From Gottfriedia solisilvae (GTDB taxonomy: Bacteria > Bacillota > Bacilli > Bacillales > Bacillaceae_G), in the NCBI RefSeq assembly GCF_002128405.1, contig NZ_NETJ01000003.1:682001-746000 (forward strand): a stretch of 64,000 nt of DNA, given 5' to 3'. The position numbers and the translations under genes are program-made. A model generated the notes under the pieces. That model was not told where the DNA came from and ran no database searches. It saw only the letters and a list, made by a program, of their open reading frames with translations. Below, piece after piece: positions 1 to 8,500 of this stretch (the stretch's first letter is position 1; every line of letters starts with the position of its first letter).

Positions 1-1067
1 TCGCTTTTTTCTTCTACAGAATGCAGTATCTTTTCAAGTTTTTGATCTTTCAAGAGATTTTGTTGAATTAACGTTTGATTTTGCTGCAAAATTAACTCAT
101 TTTGATTGGCTAAATTTGATATTTGGGACATGAATTCTTCAAACATAATTTGATTAGAGTCAGGTGCTGCATGTAAGTCAACTAATTTATGCGAATTTGC
201 ATGTACATCAATTTGTTCTAATTCCGTCTTGTTCATTGCAGTATGAAATGATTGATCTACCGTTTCATTATGATTAGTATCGTACTCACTAGTTATATCT
301 AATTGCTCTATTGAATTCTGTAACTGTTCCTGTTGAAGTTCTATTTGTTCAACTAGAATATTCGAAGACATTTGATGAACAACTTCTTTATTGATTGAAG
401 AAACCGAAACAATTTGCTGGGAAACTTCTTCACTAGTTTTAGAAGCTTCTATATCTGCAACAAGTTCACCATGATTAGAAGATAGGTCGAATTGATCAGT
501 GGATTCAAAATGATTCGAATGAACCTCGTTTTGAACAGCGGTGACATGAATGTTTGATGATTCTTCAAGTTGATCATTCCTATCAACAATTTTTAGATGA
601 TCCCCGATATGATCAGCTTCAACTTTGATATTATGTAAAGAATGGTCAATTGAATTAGTGGATTCATTATTGTTTAAAGAAGCTTCAGTCATGCTAACGA
701 CTTCATTTGTATATGTGGATTCATCAATTTGACCAGAAAGATCAATATTATTTGATGCTGTTTCGATTTGAACAACGCCTTCAATAGATTGCTGAGTTGA
801 AGGACCTACTTCATCCTCCATTAATTCTGCATTTTGTAGGTGATTTTCTAAACCATTTTGTACGGCCAAAGGAAGATTTTGATGTTTGCTATAATTCTCT
901 AGTACTAATTGAATCAGTTTGACGTCTTGTTCTGAGTACATACGTGTATTCTGATTTTTAGTAAACTGATAAGCTTCTTTTTCTAATTGTTTACTAATTT
1001 CCCTCACTAGAGATTTACCAATTTTTAGCTTTTTAGAAATGTCCTTACTTGTTAAAATTACTGACAT
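1..1067 (-). CDS. MerR-type HTH protein with long disordered tail (partial, C-terminus outside window)
   Basis: The gene begins at ATG 1065-1067 on the minus strand, behind AGGAGG, and stays open to the window edge, giving at least 355 residues. Residues 1-60 look like a MerR/RacA-type winged helix that reads a DNA site ('LTSKDISKKLKIGKSLVREI'). The next ~230 residues are low-complexity, rich in Glu, Gln, Asn, Ser and His with no hydrophobic core. The last visible ~50 residues form a Gln/Asn-rich coiled coil ('QQNQTLIQQN'). The layout resembles RacA and the plasmid-type MerR proteins with a C-terminal DUF3967 domain. DNA binding is inferred; the target is unknown. Confidence 0.7.
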   Translation of the reverse strand, partial: MSVILTSKDISKKLKIGKSLVREISKQLEKEAYQFTKNQNTRMYSEQDVKLIQLVLENYSKHQNLPLAVQNGLENHLQNAELMEDEVGPSTQQSIEGVVQIETASNNIDLSGQIDESTYTNEVVSMTEASLNNNESTNSIDHSLHNIKVEADHIGDHLKIVDRNDQLEESSNIHVTAVQNEVHSNHFESTDQFDLSSNHGELVADIEASKTSEEVSQQIVSVSSINKEVVHQMSSNILVEQIELQQEQLQNSIEQLDITSEYDTNHNETVDQSFHTAMNKTELEQIDVHANSHKLVDLHAAPDSNQIMFEEFMSQISNLANQNELILQQNQTLIQQNLLKDQKLEKILHSVEEKS

Positions 1068-1549
1068 TTGTAATCCTCCTGAAAAATATGTGTTTTAAGA
1101 AGATTCAATAAACAGTCAAAATTTTCCTACTAATCCGTTTTAAAATAATTCTACAATCTTTAACAAAGTATTAACGTTTCTTAAAATTTGAATCAGTAAA
1201 TGGTGAAAAAAAGAGAATATTAGAATGAAAATTAAAAAATACTAGGTTCAAAAGAAGGATGACACGAATATTATTCATATTTTTAAAGAGAAATCTGGCA
1301 TGCTAAATAAAAAAAGATAGTTGAAAGTAAAACTATTTTCGTTGATGCTGATTTCTAAACGATTACTTTGGTTAAACTCTTAGACCATCCTTTTGACCTT
1401 TTGTGGATGAAAATGATTTGATTATTTAAAAATAATAGCGGAGTTGTCCTAGATTAGATATAAAATTGAGACTTTAAACAGATAGTGTTATTGCTTTTTT
1501 AAGACTTGTTATTTAGACAGTATTTTATGAGTGCACTTAAGATAAAGAA

Positions 1550-1682
1550 TGAGATGGAAACGGAAGGCTGCTCGACTCCTATGGGAATAGCGGGAAGGTT
1601 GAGACCCCGGAGGCTTGCCGAGGAGGCTCAGCTCACGCCCCACGGAAAGCGAGCAGCCTGTAGTGGAAATCAACGAAATTAT
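1550..1682 (+). repeat. Bacillaceae-type dispersed intergenic repeat
   Basis: A GC-richer island in AT-rich DNA. It starts near 'gagatggaaacggaaggctg' and ends 'gcctgtagtggaaatcaacg'. The ends hold a perfect 9-bp inverted repeat, GGCTGCTCG (1566-1574) and CGAGCAGCC (1650-1658), with ACTCC and GGAAAGC blocks inside. I recall similar 'GACTCCTGTGGGA ... AAAGCGAG' elements scattered through Bacillaceae genomes. An open frame through it is only a translation of the repeat. Confidence 0.6.
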
Positions 1683-1724
1683 ATTTTATAAAATATATTG
1701 TTTGAAATTAATATGTGACTTAAT

Positions 1725-1768
1725 AAAAAGGCCGCCACATGTCAAAATGACTTATGAGACAGCCTCTT
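1725..1768 (-). terminator. Rho-independent terminator of the holin-like gene
   Basis: An imperfect stem pairs 1748-1764 with 1730-1744, followed on the minus strand by five T. It lies just after the stop at 1786. The plus strand also ends in T5, so it may act both ways. Confidence 0.65.
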
Positions 1769-1785
1769 TTTAAAAGAATGAAAGA

Positions 1786-2037
1786 CTATTTTGTCTTCTT
1801 GGATTTTTCTAATCCAGCTTCCTGTAATAAAGCTTTTTGAGCTTGCCCTTTTTTTCCAAGATAATTATGTTTAGCACCAAAGTACAAAATAAATAAAAAG
1901 GACGCTACATTAACGACTGCATCAATTTGCTCATTGTTAAAAAATTCAAAACCAAATGACTTTAATAATAATTGAAGAGAAACTAGGAAACCAGCAAGAT
2001 AACGTAAAATATCTTCCATATCATTATTTTCAAACAT
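1786..2037 (-). CDS. Small holin-like membrane protein
   Basis: This 83-residue protein has two hydrophobic stretches (about residues 12-30 and 38-55) and a charged Lys-rich tail, a size and layout typical of small phage-type holins. The motif 'YFGAKHNYLGKKG' after the second segment resembles the conserved segment after the last helix of these families. I chose ATG 2035-2037, which sits correctly behind AGGAGGTG; an upstream GTG lies inside that ribosome site. No endolysin or other phage gene is nearby, so it may be domesticated. Function is inferred from layout only. Confidence 0.55.
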   Translation of the reverse strand: MFENNDMEDILRYLAGFLVSLQLLLKSFGFEFFNNEQIDAVVNVASFLFILYFGAKHNYLGKKGQAQKALLQEAGLEKSKKTK

Positions 2038-2370
2038 ATTAATCACCTCCTATTACCACCTTATGTAAGGCATGTACAATTGGTGAAAAAATATCATTCA
2101 TTTATATCAAATAGGCAGGAATTCCGATCGAATTAGAAGTGATATAGTCATTTTTATTCTAGATGAGTAAAGAATCATTAATCTATCAAACTTTTATTTA
2201 TAATTCTATTAAAAAAGTACCAAAATAAACCGATTATTTAAGTGAATAGTATCTATTAATTGTATTTACTGTTTTCAAATGGAATTGTTAGAATGAATGG
2301 TTTATATTATAAAAATTCAATTTGCACTAGTATTTATAAATAAATTCAAGTAAAGGGAAGGTTAACTGTC

Positions 2371-3276
2371 ATGGAACAAAATCACGGAATTTTAATGGAC
2401 AGCGGTACAAATGAATTAGAAATCGTAGAATTTACAATTGGCCAAAGTAAATTTGGGATTAATGTAATAAAAGTACGTGAAATCATTAATCCATTACCAA
2501 TTACACCAGTGCCAAGATCTCATCCAAATGTTGAGGGGATAATTGAATTAAGAGGAGAAGTATTACCTGTCATTAATGTGGCGGATGCGATCGGTTTTCC
2601 TCCATCAAATGAGCCAGCGTATGATAAGTATATCGTAACAGAGTTTAATAAAACGAAAATGGTATTCCATGTTCATACTGTTTCTCAAATTCACCGTATT
2701 TCATGGGCTCAAATTGAAAAGCCAAATGAAATGTATCAAGGTTTAGAAACGCAAATTACCGGAGTTGTAAAACATAAAGGTGAAATGATTCTTTTATTAG
2801 ATTTCGAGAAAATGGTAGTTGAAATAAATGAAGAAACTGCTATATCAAAGAAAAAGTTAAATCATTTAGAACAAAGAGAAGTATCTAAGAAGCCTATTTA
2901 TATAGCTGAAGATTCACCTTTATTACGAACTTTAATTAAAGACACTTTAAAAGAAGCTGGTTACGTAAATACATTATTCTTTGAGAATGGTAAGGATCTA
3001 TTTGAAGATATTTCAAGTAATATTAACAGTGGTAAGAAATTAACTGATTTTGTTAAGTTGATCATTACTGATATCGAGATGCCTCAAATGGATGGACATC
3101 ACTTAACAAGAAAAATTAGAGAAGATAAAGTTTTAAGTGAGTTACCAATTATCATTTTCTCTTCACTAATTACAGATAGCTTAAAACATAAAGGTGATCA
3201 AGTAGGTGCAACAGCGCAAGTAAGTAAACCTGAAATTGGAGAACTTGTTCAATTAATTGATAAACATATCCTATAA
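2371..3276 (+). CDS. cheV: Chemotaxis coupling protein CheV
   Basis: CheV couples chemoreceptors to the CheA kinase and adjusts the signal through its own phosphorylation. The 301 residues divide into an N-terminal CheW-like domain (about 15-160) and a C-terminal response-regulator receiver domain (about 172-300). The receiver keeps its active-site residues: acidic pair E180/D181, phospho-acceptor D234 in 'TDIEMPQMDG' and K286 in 'SKPE'. Length matches B. subtilis CheV (303 aa). The gene is monocistronic, with a terminator directly after it, and the neighbour ykyB is the same as in B. subtilis. Confidence 0.95.
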   Translation: MEQNHGILMDSGTNELEIVEFTIGQSKFGINVIKVREIINPLPITPVPRSHPNVEGIIELRGEVLPVINVADAIGFPPSNEPAYDKYIVTEFNKTKMVFHVHTVSQIHRISWAQIEKPNEMYQGLETQITGVVKHKGEMILLLDFEKMVVEINEETAISKKKLNHLEQREVSKKPIYIAEDSPLLRTLIKDTLKEAGYVNTLFFENGKDLFEDISSNINSGKKLTDFVKLIITDIEMPQMDGHHLTRKIREDKVLSELPIIIFSSLITDSLKHKGDQVGATAQVSKPEIGELVQLIDKHIL

Positions 3277-3277
3277 A

Positions 3278-3334
3278 TAAAAATGGGAATCAATATAGAA
3301 CCTATTATTTAGGTATATATTGGATTCCCATTTG
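3278..3334 (+). terminator. Bidirectional terminator between cheV and ykyB
   Basis: AAATGGGAATC-AATATA (3281-3297) pairs with TATATTGGATTCCCATTT (3316-3333). It lies between two convergent genes and carries A and T tracts on both sides. Confidence 0.75.
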
Positions 3335-3373
3335 ATATATTTATTTCATTTCTTACTAGATAATCAAAGCATG

Positions 3374-3913
3374 TTACTTATCAAGTTTGCCTTTATTTTT
3401 ACGTATTGGTTCACTTGGAAATGTAAACGTCGAATTACTTAAAAATGCTGAAGGTCTGAATGGTTGCCCGGGGTTATTTCTTCGATGGTTATATCCAATC
3501 TTCAAATCGCTATTCGTTTTAACCTTTACGATGCCTAAGTAATGATGCAGAATTTTTTTAGCATAGCTTAAAGACATAGATACTTTTGGGTTTCGATGTG
3601 AATTTTCTAATACGCCTAAGTGTGGAAGAAGTTTAAAATCTTCTTTTAAAGGTGGGATATGAAAGAAAAAATCTCCACATGCAATTAATACATCAGATTG
3701 TTGTTTACTTGACCTGGGGTTATTTGAAAAATGCAATCCTACTTTCTTAGCAATCCCTTTTTCAATCAGTTTAAGTATAGCTTGTCTTTTTAATGAATAA
3801 AGTTCACTAGGATCTAAAGCAGTCTTAGCATGCTTATTTACAACAAATATTGCCTGAAATATTTCTTCATTTGAATAAACTGGTTTATTCAGGCTTGGTT
3901 CTTTCGGTTTCAT
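3374..3913 (-). CDS. ykyB: YkyB family protein
   Basis: A 179-residue soluble basic protein next to cheV, the position of ykyB in B. subtilis. It contains 'NKHAKTA' near residue 27, a central 'LPHLGVLENSHRNPKVSMSL' segment and a basic, Pro-rich C-terminus. No enzyme motif is visible and I know of no established function for the family. The start ATG 3911-3913 is preceded by GGAGG at a rather long spacing of about 12 nt. The call rests on gene order and general resemblance. Confidence 0.75.
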   Translation of the reverse strand: MKPKEPSLNKPVYSNEEIFQAIFVVNKHAKTALDPSELYSLKRQAILKLIEKGIAKKVGLHFSNNPRSSKQQSDVLIACGDFFFHIPPLKEDFKLLPHLGVLENSHRNPKVSMSLSYAKKILHHYLGIVKVKTNSDLKIGYNHRRNNPGQPFRPSAFLSNSTFTFPSEPIRKNKGKLDK

Positions 3914-4075
3914 GCTTCTGTATAACCTCCAATTAATAAATATGTTTATATTATATCCTTAGATTAGATTTTTTCAAAATTTATCAAGAAATGTTTTGCT
4001 GAATAAAAATAAAGCTAACCGTTACAGTATTCGAAACGATTAGCATTTTACCTTTATTTGCACGTCATTTATTTA

Positions 4076-4414
4076 TTAATATGGATATGCGCCTATATTA
4101 CCAGGTGTGTTTCCAGGTAAGTATGCATTAGAGTTAATTGGTGGTGGATATGGTTGTTGATATTGTGGGAATCCTCCTCCATAAGGTGGGAATTGCCCGT
4201 AAGGTGGGCATCCTCCATAAGGTGAGCATGGATAGTATGGTGGTCTAAAAGCTAATGCACCTAAAGCAAAACCTCCAGCTAATCCTCCGAGTAGAGGTAA
4301 AAGTGGAAAAAATGGGACGAAACGTTGTTCGTGTCGGTTGTAATAGTATGCTGGAGCATGACCATTTCTATATAGGTAGTGCTGATCTATATGTGGAAAA
4401 TGTTGATGATACAA
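4076..4414 (-). CDS. Pro/Gly/Tyr-rich spore-coat-like protein
   Basis: A 112-residue protein with a His/Tyr-rich N-terminus, a short Gly/Ala/Leu hydrophobic stretch (about residues 36-55) and a C-terminal half of repeated 'PPYGG/PYGQ' units with two Cys. This composition is typical of Bacillus coat and exosporium proteins. Translation starts at TTG 4412-4414, seven bases after AGGAGG. A minus-strand CATACACT (complement of 4444-4451) resembles a sigma-E -10 box, but I found no convincing -35. The coat role is inferred from composition. Confidence 0.6.
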   Translation of the reverse strand: MYHQHFPHIDQHYLYRNGHAPAYYYNRHEQRFVPFFPLLPLLGGLAGGFALGALAFRPPYYPCSPYGGCPPYGQFPPYGGGFPQYQQPYPPPINSNAYLPGNTPGNIGAYPY

Positions 4415-4652
4415 GTCTTAACCTCCTCTCAAGTCTTCGTTACAGTGTATGGAGTTTGTCACGAACTTGAGCAAGTACCCAAAAAATTAGGTAACCAACC
4501 TAGGTATTACTATTTATATATATTCCTCCTAAGTTGAATTACCTATTTTCACATGATAGTAAATGGAATATAGTAAGAATATAGAATAGGAAAAATGACA
4601 TCATTTGAGATATTTCATCAGGATTCTTTAAATTTTTTAAAAAAGGATGCAT

Positions 4653-6743
4653 ATGATGGACACTTCTGTAAAAACAAATAAAATTCAAAATTTAGATCAA
4701 ACAATGATTAACGCTTTACTAACATCTATAAATGATCTTCTTTTCATCATGAAAGTAGAAGGTGATAATTTTTTATATCATTATGCAAATGATCAAGCTA
4801 TAAAACACGCAAACCTTTTTAATAGAAATTTTATTGGAAACGCCATCCAAGATGTCATGCCAAATGAAATTGCAAAGAAGCTTATTGAAAGCTATCAAAT
4901 TACAAAAAGGTCAAAACAAGCTTTATGGTATAACGATCAGTTAATAATTGAAGGTAAAAAATTATATTTTGAAACAGTATTATCACCAATACTAGATGAT
5001 GATGAACAATGTACATTTATAGTCAGCGTAACGAGAGATGTTACATTATGGACTGAAGAAACAAATGAAAAACTAGAAAATGAATTAAGATACCGTTCTT
5101 TATTTGAGCATAATCTTGATAGTATTCTGATGCTTGATAGTAATGGGTATATAAAACAAACAAACTTGTCCACATACCATGTATTAGGATATCGAGATAA
5201 AGAACTAAAAGGAAGACATATTTCTAGTTTGATAGATCGTAAAGACTCTGACGAACTTGATAGAGTACTTTCCTCAACTTTACTAGGTGTATCAACTGAA
5301 ATTAAAAATACGGTCCTTGTAAATAAAAATGGCCATTATTTAAAAAGCCATATCAAATGTATCCCAATTATGTTAGATGACGAGATTAAAGGAATTTATT
5401 TAATTATTAGGGATACAACATCTGTAAATGAAAAAGAGAATTATTTATTCTTCTTATCACAAAGAGATCAACTGACTGGTTATTACAAGCGAGATATGTA
5501 TACAAGTCTCATGAATCAAACAATACATGATAGTGAGATATTAAATAGCGGTGTTGCATTATTAATAGTAAATATAGATCGTCTTAAAATTTTTAATGAA
5601 TCATACGGCTATGAAGTTGGAGATTTTATTATTGAATTAGTTTCAAAAAGAATCACATCAATTGTTGAAAAAACGACTGATAAAAGTTGTCCGCTAATTC
5701 GTCACAGCGGTGATGAATTTATGATTATTTTCGAAACGAAATCAAAAGACAACATAAAAAAGTTAGCTGAACGCATAATCGAAGGAATTAAAGTACCAAT
5801 TAAAATACCGACTTATGATGAAAAACTAATTATTTCATCTACGATAGGGATTAGTTCATATCCAAAAGACGGGAATTCTAGTGATATTTTATTAAGAAAT
5901 GCGGAAAGAGCTTTACTAGCGTGTAAAGAGAATGAACGTGGATCTTATTCTTTCTATGACAAAGCTTATTCTACGATTACTCAAAAGAAATTAAATCTAG
6001 AAAACTTATTAAGACAATCACTTGAAAAAGATGAGTTAGAAATTGTATATCAACCACAAATATCATTACATGATCAAAAATTGATTGGTCTTGAGGCGCT
6101 GCTTAGATGGAAGCATGATAAATTAGGTTATATACCACCAAGTGAGTTTATCCCTATTGCAGAGCAATCACATTTAATAATTGATATAGGAAATTGGGTA
6201 TTTAAACAAGTTGCTAAACAAATCAAAGTTTGGCTAGATCAAGGCTTTGATGTTAAAAAAGTAGCTGTTAACTTATCTGCAAAACAATTTTATACGGGTG
6301 AAATCGAACAACATATTTCAGAATGTTTGAAAATTTATGATATTCCTGGAGAGCTTTTATCGGTTGAGATTACAGAGAGTTCAATGGTAAACCGTGAACA
6401 AACTGCATCAATTTTACAAAAGCTCAAAAACTTAAAAATTAAAATCGCAGTTGATGATTTTGGAACAGGGTACTCTTCATTAAGCTATTTAAAAGATTTT
6501 CCTGTAGATATGTTGAAAATTGATAGAAGCTTTATTCAATCGGTCGTTCAAGATAATCGAAACGCAGCCATCGTAACAACAATCATTAGCCTAGCACATT
6601 CTTTAGGTATAGATGTAATTGCTGAAGGAGTAGAAACCATTGAACAAATCGAATTTTTGAAGAAAAAACATTGCTTAAAAGCTCAAGGTTATTACTTTAG
6701 TAAACCAGTAACTCCGAGAGAGATTGAACAAGAATATTATTAA
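4653..6743 (+). CDS. PAS-PAS-GGDEF-EAL c-di-GMP turnover protein
   Basis: A 696-residue signalling protein without membrane segments. Two PAS domains (about 25-140 and 145-255) precede a GGDEF domain (about 268-425) and an EAL domain (about 440-690). The cyclase signature reads S352-GDEF, with Ser replacing the first Gly. The phosphodiesterase site looks complete: E481-A-L-L-R, 'NLSAKQF', D601-D602-FGTG and 'AEGVET'. Net c-di-GMP hydrolysis, perhaps controlled by the GGDEF and PAS domains, is the likeliest role. ATG at 4647, 4653 or 4656 is possible; I prefer 4653 because AAAGGA ends at 4647. It is monocistronic and lies near cheV and ykuI. Confidence 0.88.
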   Translation: MMDTSVKTNKIQNLDQTMINALLTSINDLLFIMKVEGDNFLYHYANDQAIKHANLFNRNFIGNAIQDVMPNEIAKKLIESYQITKRSKQALWYNDQLIIEGKKLYFETVLSPILDDDEQCTFIVSVTRDVTLWTEETNEKLENELRYRSLFEHNLDSILMLDSNGYIKQTNLSTYHVLGYRDKELKGRHISSLIDRKDSDELDRVLSSTLLGVSTEIKNTVLVNKNGHYLKSHIKCIPIMLDDEIKGIYLIIRDTTSVNEKENYLFFLSQRDQLTGYYKRDMYTSLMNQTIHDSEILNSGVALLIVNIDRLKIFNESYGYEVGDFIIELVSKRITSIVEKTTDKSCPLIRHSGDEFMIIFETKSKDNIKKLAERIIEGIKVPIKIPTYDEKLIISSTIGISSYPKDGNSSDILLRNAERALLACKENERGSYSFYDKAYSTITQKKLNLENLLRQSLEKDELEIVYQPQISLHDQKLIGLEALLRWKHDKLGYIPPSEFIPIAEQSHLIIDIGNWVFKQVAKQIKVWLDQGFDVKKVAVNLSAKQFYTGEIEQHISECLKIYDIPGELLSVEITESSMVNREQTASILQKLKNLKIKIAVDDFGTGYSSLSYLKDFPVDMLKIDRSFIQSVVQDNRNAAIVTTIISLAHSLGIDVIAEGVETIEQIEFLKKKHCLKAQGYYFSKPVTPREIEQEYY

Positions 6744-6745
6744 TC

Positions 6746-6788
6746 AAAAAGGGCGTATTAAGATGAACTGTCTTAATGCGCTCTTTTT
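6746..6788 (+). terminator. Bidirectional terminator
   Basis: GGGCGTATTAAGA pairs with TCTTAATGCGCTC around a 7-nt loop, with A5 before and T5 after. It separates the convergent GGDEF-EAL gene and ykuE and overlaps the ykuE stop region. Confidence 0.8.
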
Positions 6789-7597
6789 AATTCGATTGAG
6801 ACTATTTCAGGAGGTGTTAAAAATCGAAATGGTAGTTTGGTTGTACCTATTCCATTCGATACGACTAAATACCGTTCAAATTGGTTAGACAAATGATATA
6901 GACCCCGATTATATTTTTTGGCATATGGAGGCATCAACATGGACTGGAAAAAAGGTACATATAACTGACCACCGTGGCTATGTCCTGAAAGCTGTAAATT
7001 GATGGGGAAGTTTTTTGTTATTGCTGCGATATCGGGTTCATGTGCAAGAACAATTGTAAACGAATCCTTCTGTATGCTATTAAGTATTTTTGTATACTCT
7101 TTATTTCCTAACATATAATCATCAAGACCTATAAAAGAAATCTTTTCATTTTGAACATAAAATGTCTTTTCTTCGTTTTTTAATAAGATAAAATCGCTAC
7201 TCCTTAAGAGCGCTTCATATTGTTCGGTAAAATAGCCACCATGATCGTGATTACCATAGACTGCTAATTTTCCTCGTGTTGCTTTCATTTCTGTTAATAA
7301 CGATAAAACTTCATTCTGATAAGTAAATTTTCGTATATCGCTTATTAAATCTCCCGTAAATACGATAAAATCTGGCTTCATTTTATTAACTTTCGTTACA
7401 ATCTTTCTTAATTGATCTATATCTTTTTTATGACTTAAGTGTGTATCTGAGATTTGAACTATTTTTATCGTAAGTTCATGTTTTAGTTTATGAGGAATCG
7501 TATAATGCTTTGTTAACAAAACATTCGGTTCTATAAAAAGTCCATAACTGCACAAACAAATACATATCAAGATAATCTTTACAGTTTTACTAAACAA
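6773..7597 (-). CDS. ykuE: Metallophosphoesterase YkuE
   Basis: A calcineurin-type phosphoesterase of 274 residues with the full set of metal-binding motifs: 'ISDTHLS' (about 50), 'FTGDLI' (about 82), 'YGNHDHGG' (about 116), 'LAHEPD' (about 185) and 'SGHSHGGQ' (about 205). One hydrophobic segment (residues 5-24) should anchor it outside the membrane. B. subtilis YkuE is exported by the Tat system, but no twin-arginine pair is visible here. Translation starts at TTG 7595-7597 behind AGAGGT; no upstream ATG is in frame before a stop. Divergent from fadH. Confidence 0.88.
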   Translation of the reverse strand: MFSKTVKIILICICLCSYGLFIEPNVLLTKHYTIPHKLKHELTIKIVQISDTHLSHKKDIDQLRKIVTKVNKMKPDFIVFTGDLISDIRKFTYQNEVLSLLTEMKATRGKLAVYGNHDHGGYFTEQYEALLRSSDFILLKNEEKTFYVQNEKISFIGLDDYMLGNKEYTKILNSIQKDSFTIVLAHEPDIAAITKNFPINLQLSGHSHGGQLYVPFFQSMLMPPYAKKYNRGLYHLSNQFERYLVVSNGIGTTKLPFRFLTPPEIVSIELKRAH

Positions 7598-7721
7598 TTT
7601 ACCACTACCTCTTTCAATGGAAAAATAAGCTACTTATTATATTAAATAGTTTAATAGTTAAATATATTCTCAAAATAAATAAATGTTGATACACTAGAGA
7701 AAAGAGATAGGAGGAACTATA

Positions 7722-8486
7722 TTGAAGAATAAAGTTGTCATTGTTACTGGTGGCTCAAGTGGTATGGGAAAAGCGATGGCCACACGTTTTGCGAAAGATG
7801 GCGCAAATGTTGTTATTGCTGGAAGAGATCTAGACCGTTTAAATGTAGCTAAAAGTGAGATTGAGCAATTTGACGGACAAGTTTTACCTGTCGTAATGGA
7901 TGTAAGAGAACCAGATTTAGTTAAAAAAATGGTAAATGAAGTTGATACTGCCTTTGGTAGAATTGATTTTTTAGTTAACAATGCGGCGGGGAACTTTATT
8001 TGCCCAGCAGAAGACTTATCAATCAATGGCTGGAACTCAGTGATTAATATCGTATTAAATGGTACTTTTTACTGTAGCTCAGAAGTAGGTAAATATATGA
8101 TTCAAAAAGGTATTAAAGGTGCAATGACAAATATTATTGCAACTTACGCTTGGGACGCAGGTCCTGGGGTCATTCATTCAGCTTCAGCTAAAGCAGGTGT
8201 TTTAGCAATGACAAGAACACTTGCAGTAGAATGGGGTAGAAAATACGGTATTAGAGTTAACGCGATTGCACCTGGACCAATTGAAAGAACTGGTGGAGCA
8301 GAAAAGCTATGGGTTTCCGAAGAAATAGCGAAAAGAACAATCAATAGTGTACCGTTAGGAAGACTAGGTACACCTGAGGAGATTGCAGGGCTTGCAGCAT
8401 ATTTATTTTCAGATGAGGCTGGCTATATTAACGGTTCATGTTTTACAATGGATGGAGGTCAGTCATTACATCAATATCCTTTCTAA
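7722..8486 (+). CDS. fadH: 2,4-dienoyl-CoA reductase FadH (SDR family)
   Basis: A short-chain dehydrogenase that reduces 2,4-dienoyl-CoA with NADPH during beta-oxidation of unsaturated fatty acids. The nucleotide-binding motif 'TGGSSGMGKA' lies at about 9-18 and 'NNAAGNF' at about 87. 'IHSASAKAG' (about 150) replaces the usual YxxxK, as in dienoyl-CoA reductases. The C-terminus 'DGGQSL' is typical. Length (254) equals B. subtilis FadH (YkuF). It starts at TTG 7722 behind AGGAGG and is followed after 14 nt by ykuI, as in B. subtilis. Confidence 0.9.
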   Translation: MKNKVVIVTGGSSGMGKAMATRFAKDGANVVIAGRDLDRLNVAKSEIEQFDGQVLPVVMDVREPDLVKKMVNEVDTAFGRIDFLVNNAAGNFICPAEDLSINGWNSVINIVLNGTFYCSSEVGKYMIQKGIKGAMTNIIATYAWDAGPGVIHSASAKAGVLAMTRTLAVEWGRKYGIRVNAIAPGPIERTGGAEKLWVSEEIAKRTINSVPLGRLGTPEEIAGLAAYLFSDEAGYINGSCFTMDGGQSLHQYPF

Positions 8487-8500
8487 AAAGGAGGTAGTTT

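Larger units (their letters stand above)
1068..1785. other. Gene-free stretch carrying one dispersed repeat
   Basis: About 700 bp separate the MerR-type gene (reading leftwards) from the holin-like gene. I see no coding sequence with a ribosome site. Positions 1550-1682 hold the GC-richer repeat listed separately, and 1725-1768 is the terminator of the holin-like gene. The rest is AT-rich with no structure I can name. Confidence 0.6.

Noticed and set aside
1506-1691. 61-codon open frame on the plus strand
   Set aside because: It is a translation of the dispersed repeat at 1550-1682, with no ribosome site and an odd composition.
4255-4470. 71-codon plus-strand frame opposite the coat-like gene
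   Set aside because: No ribosome site; it is antisense to a gene with a clear start and composition.
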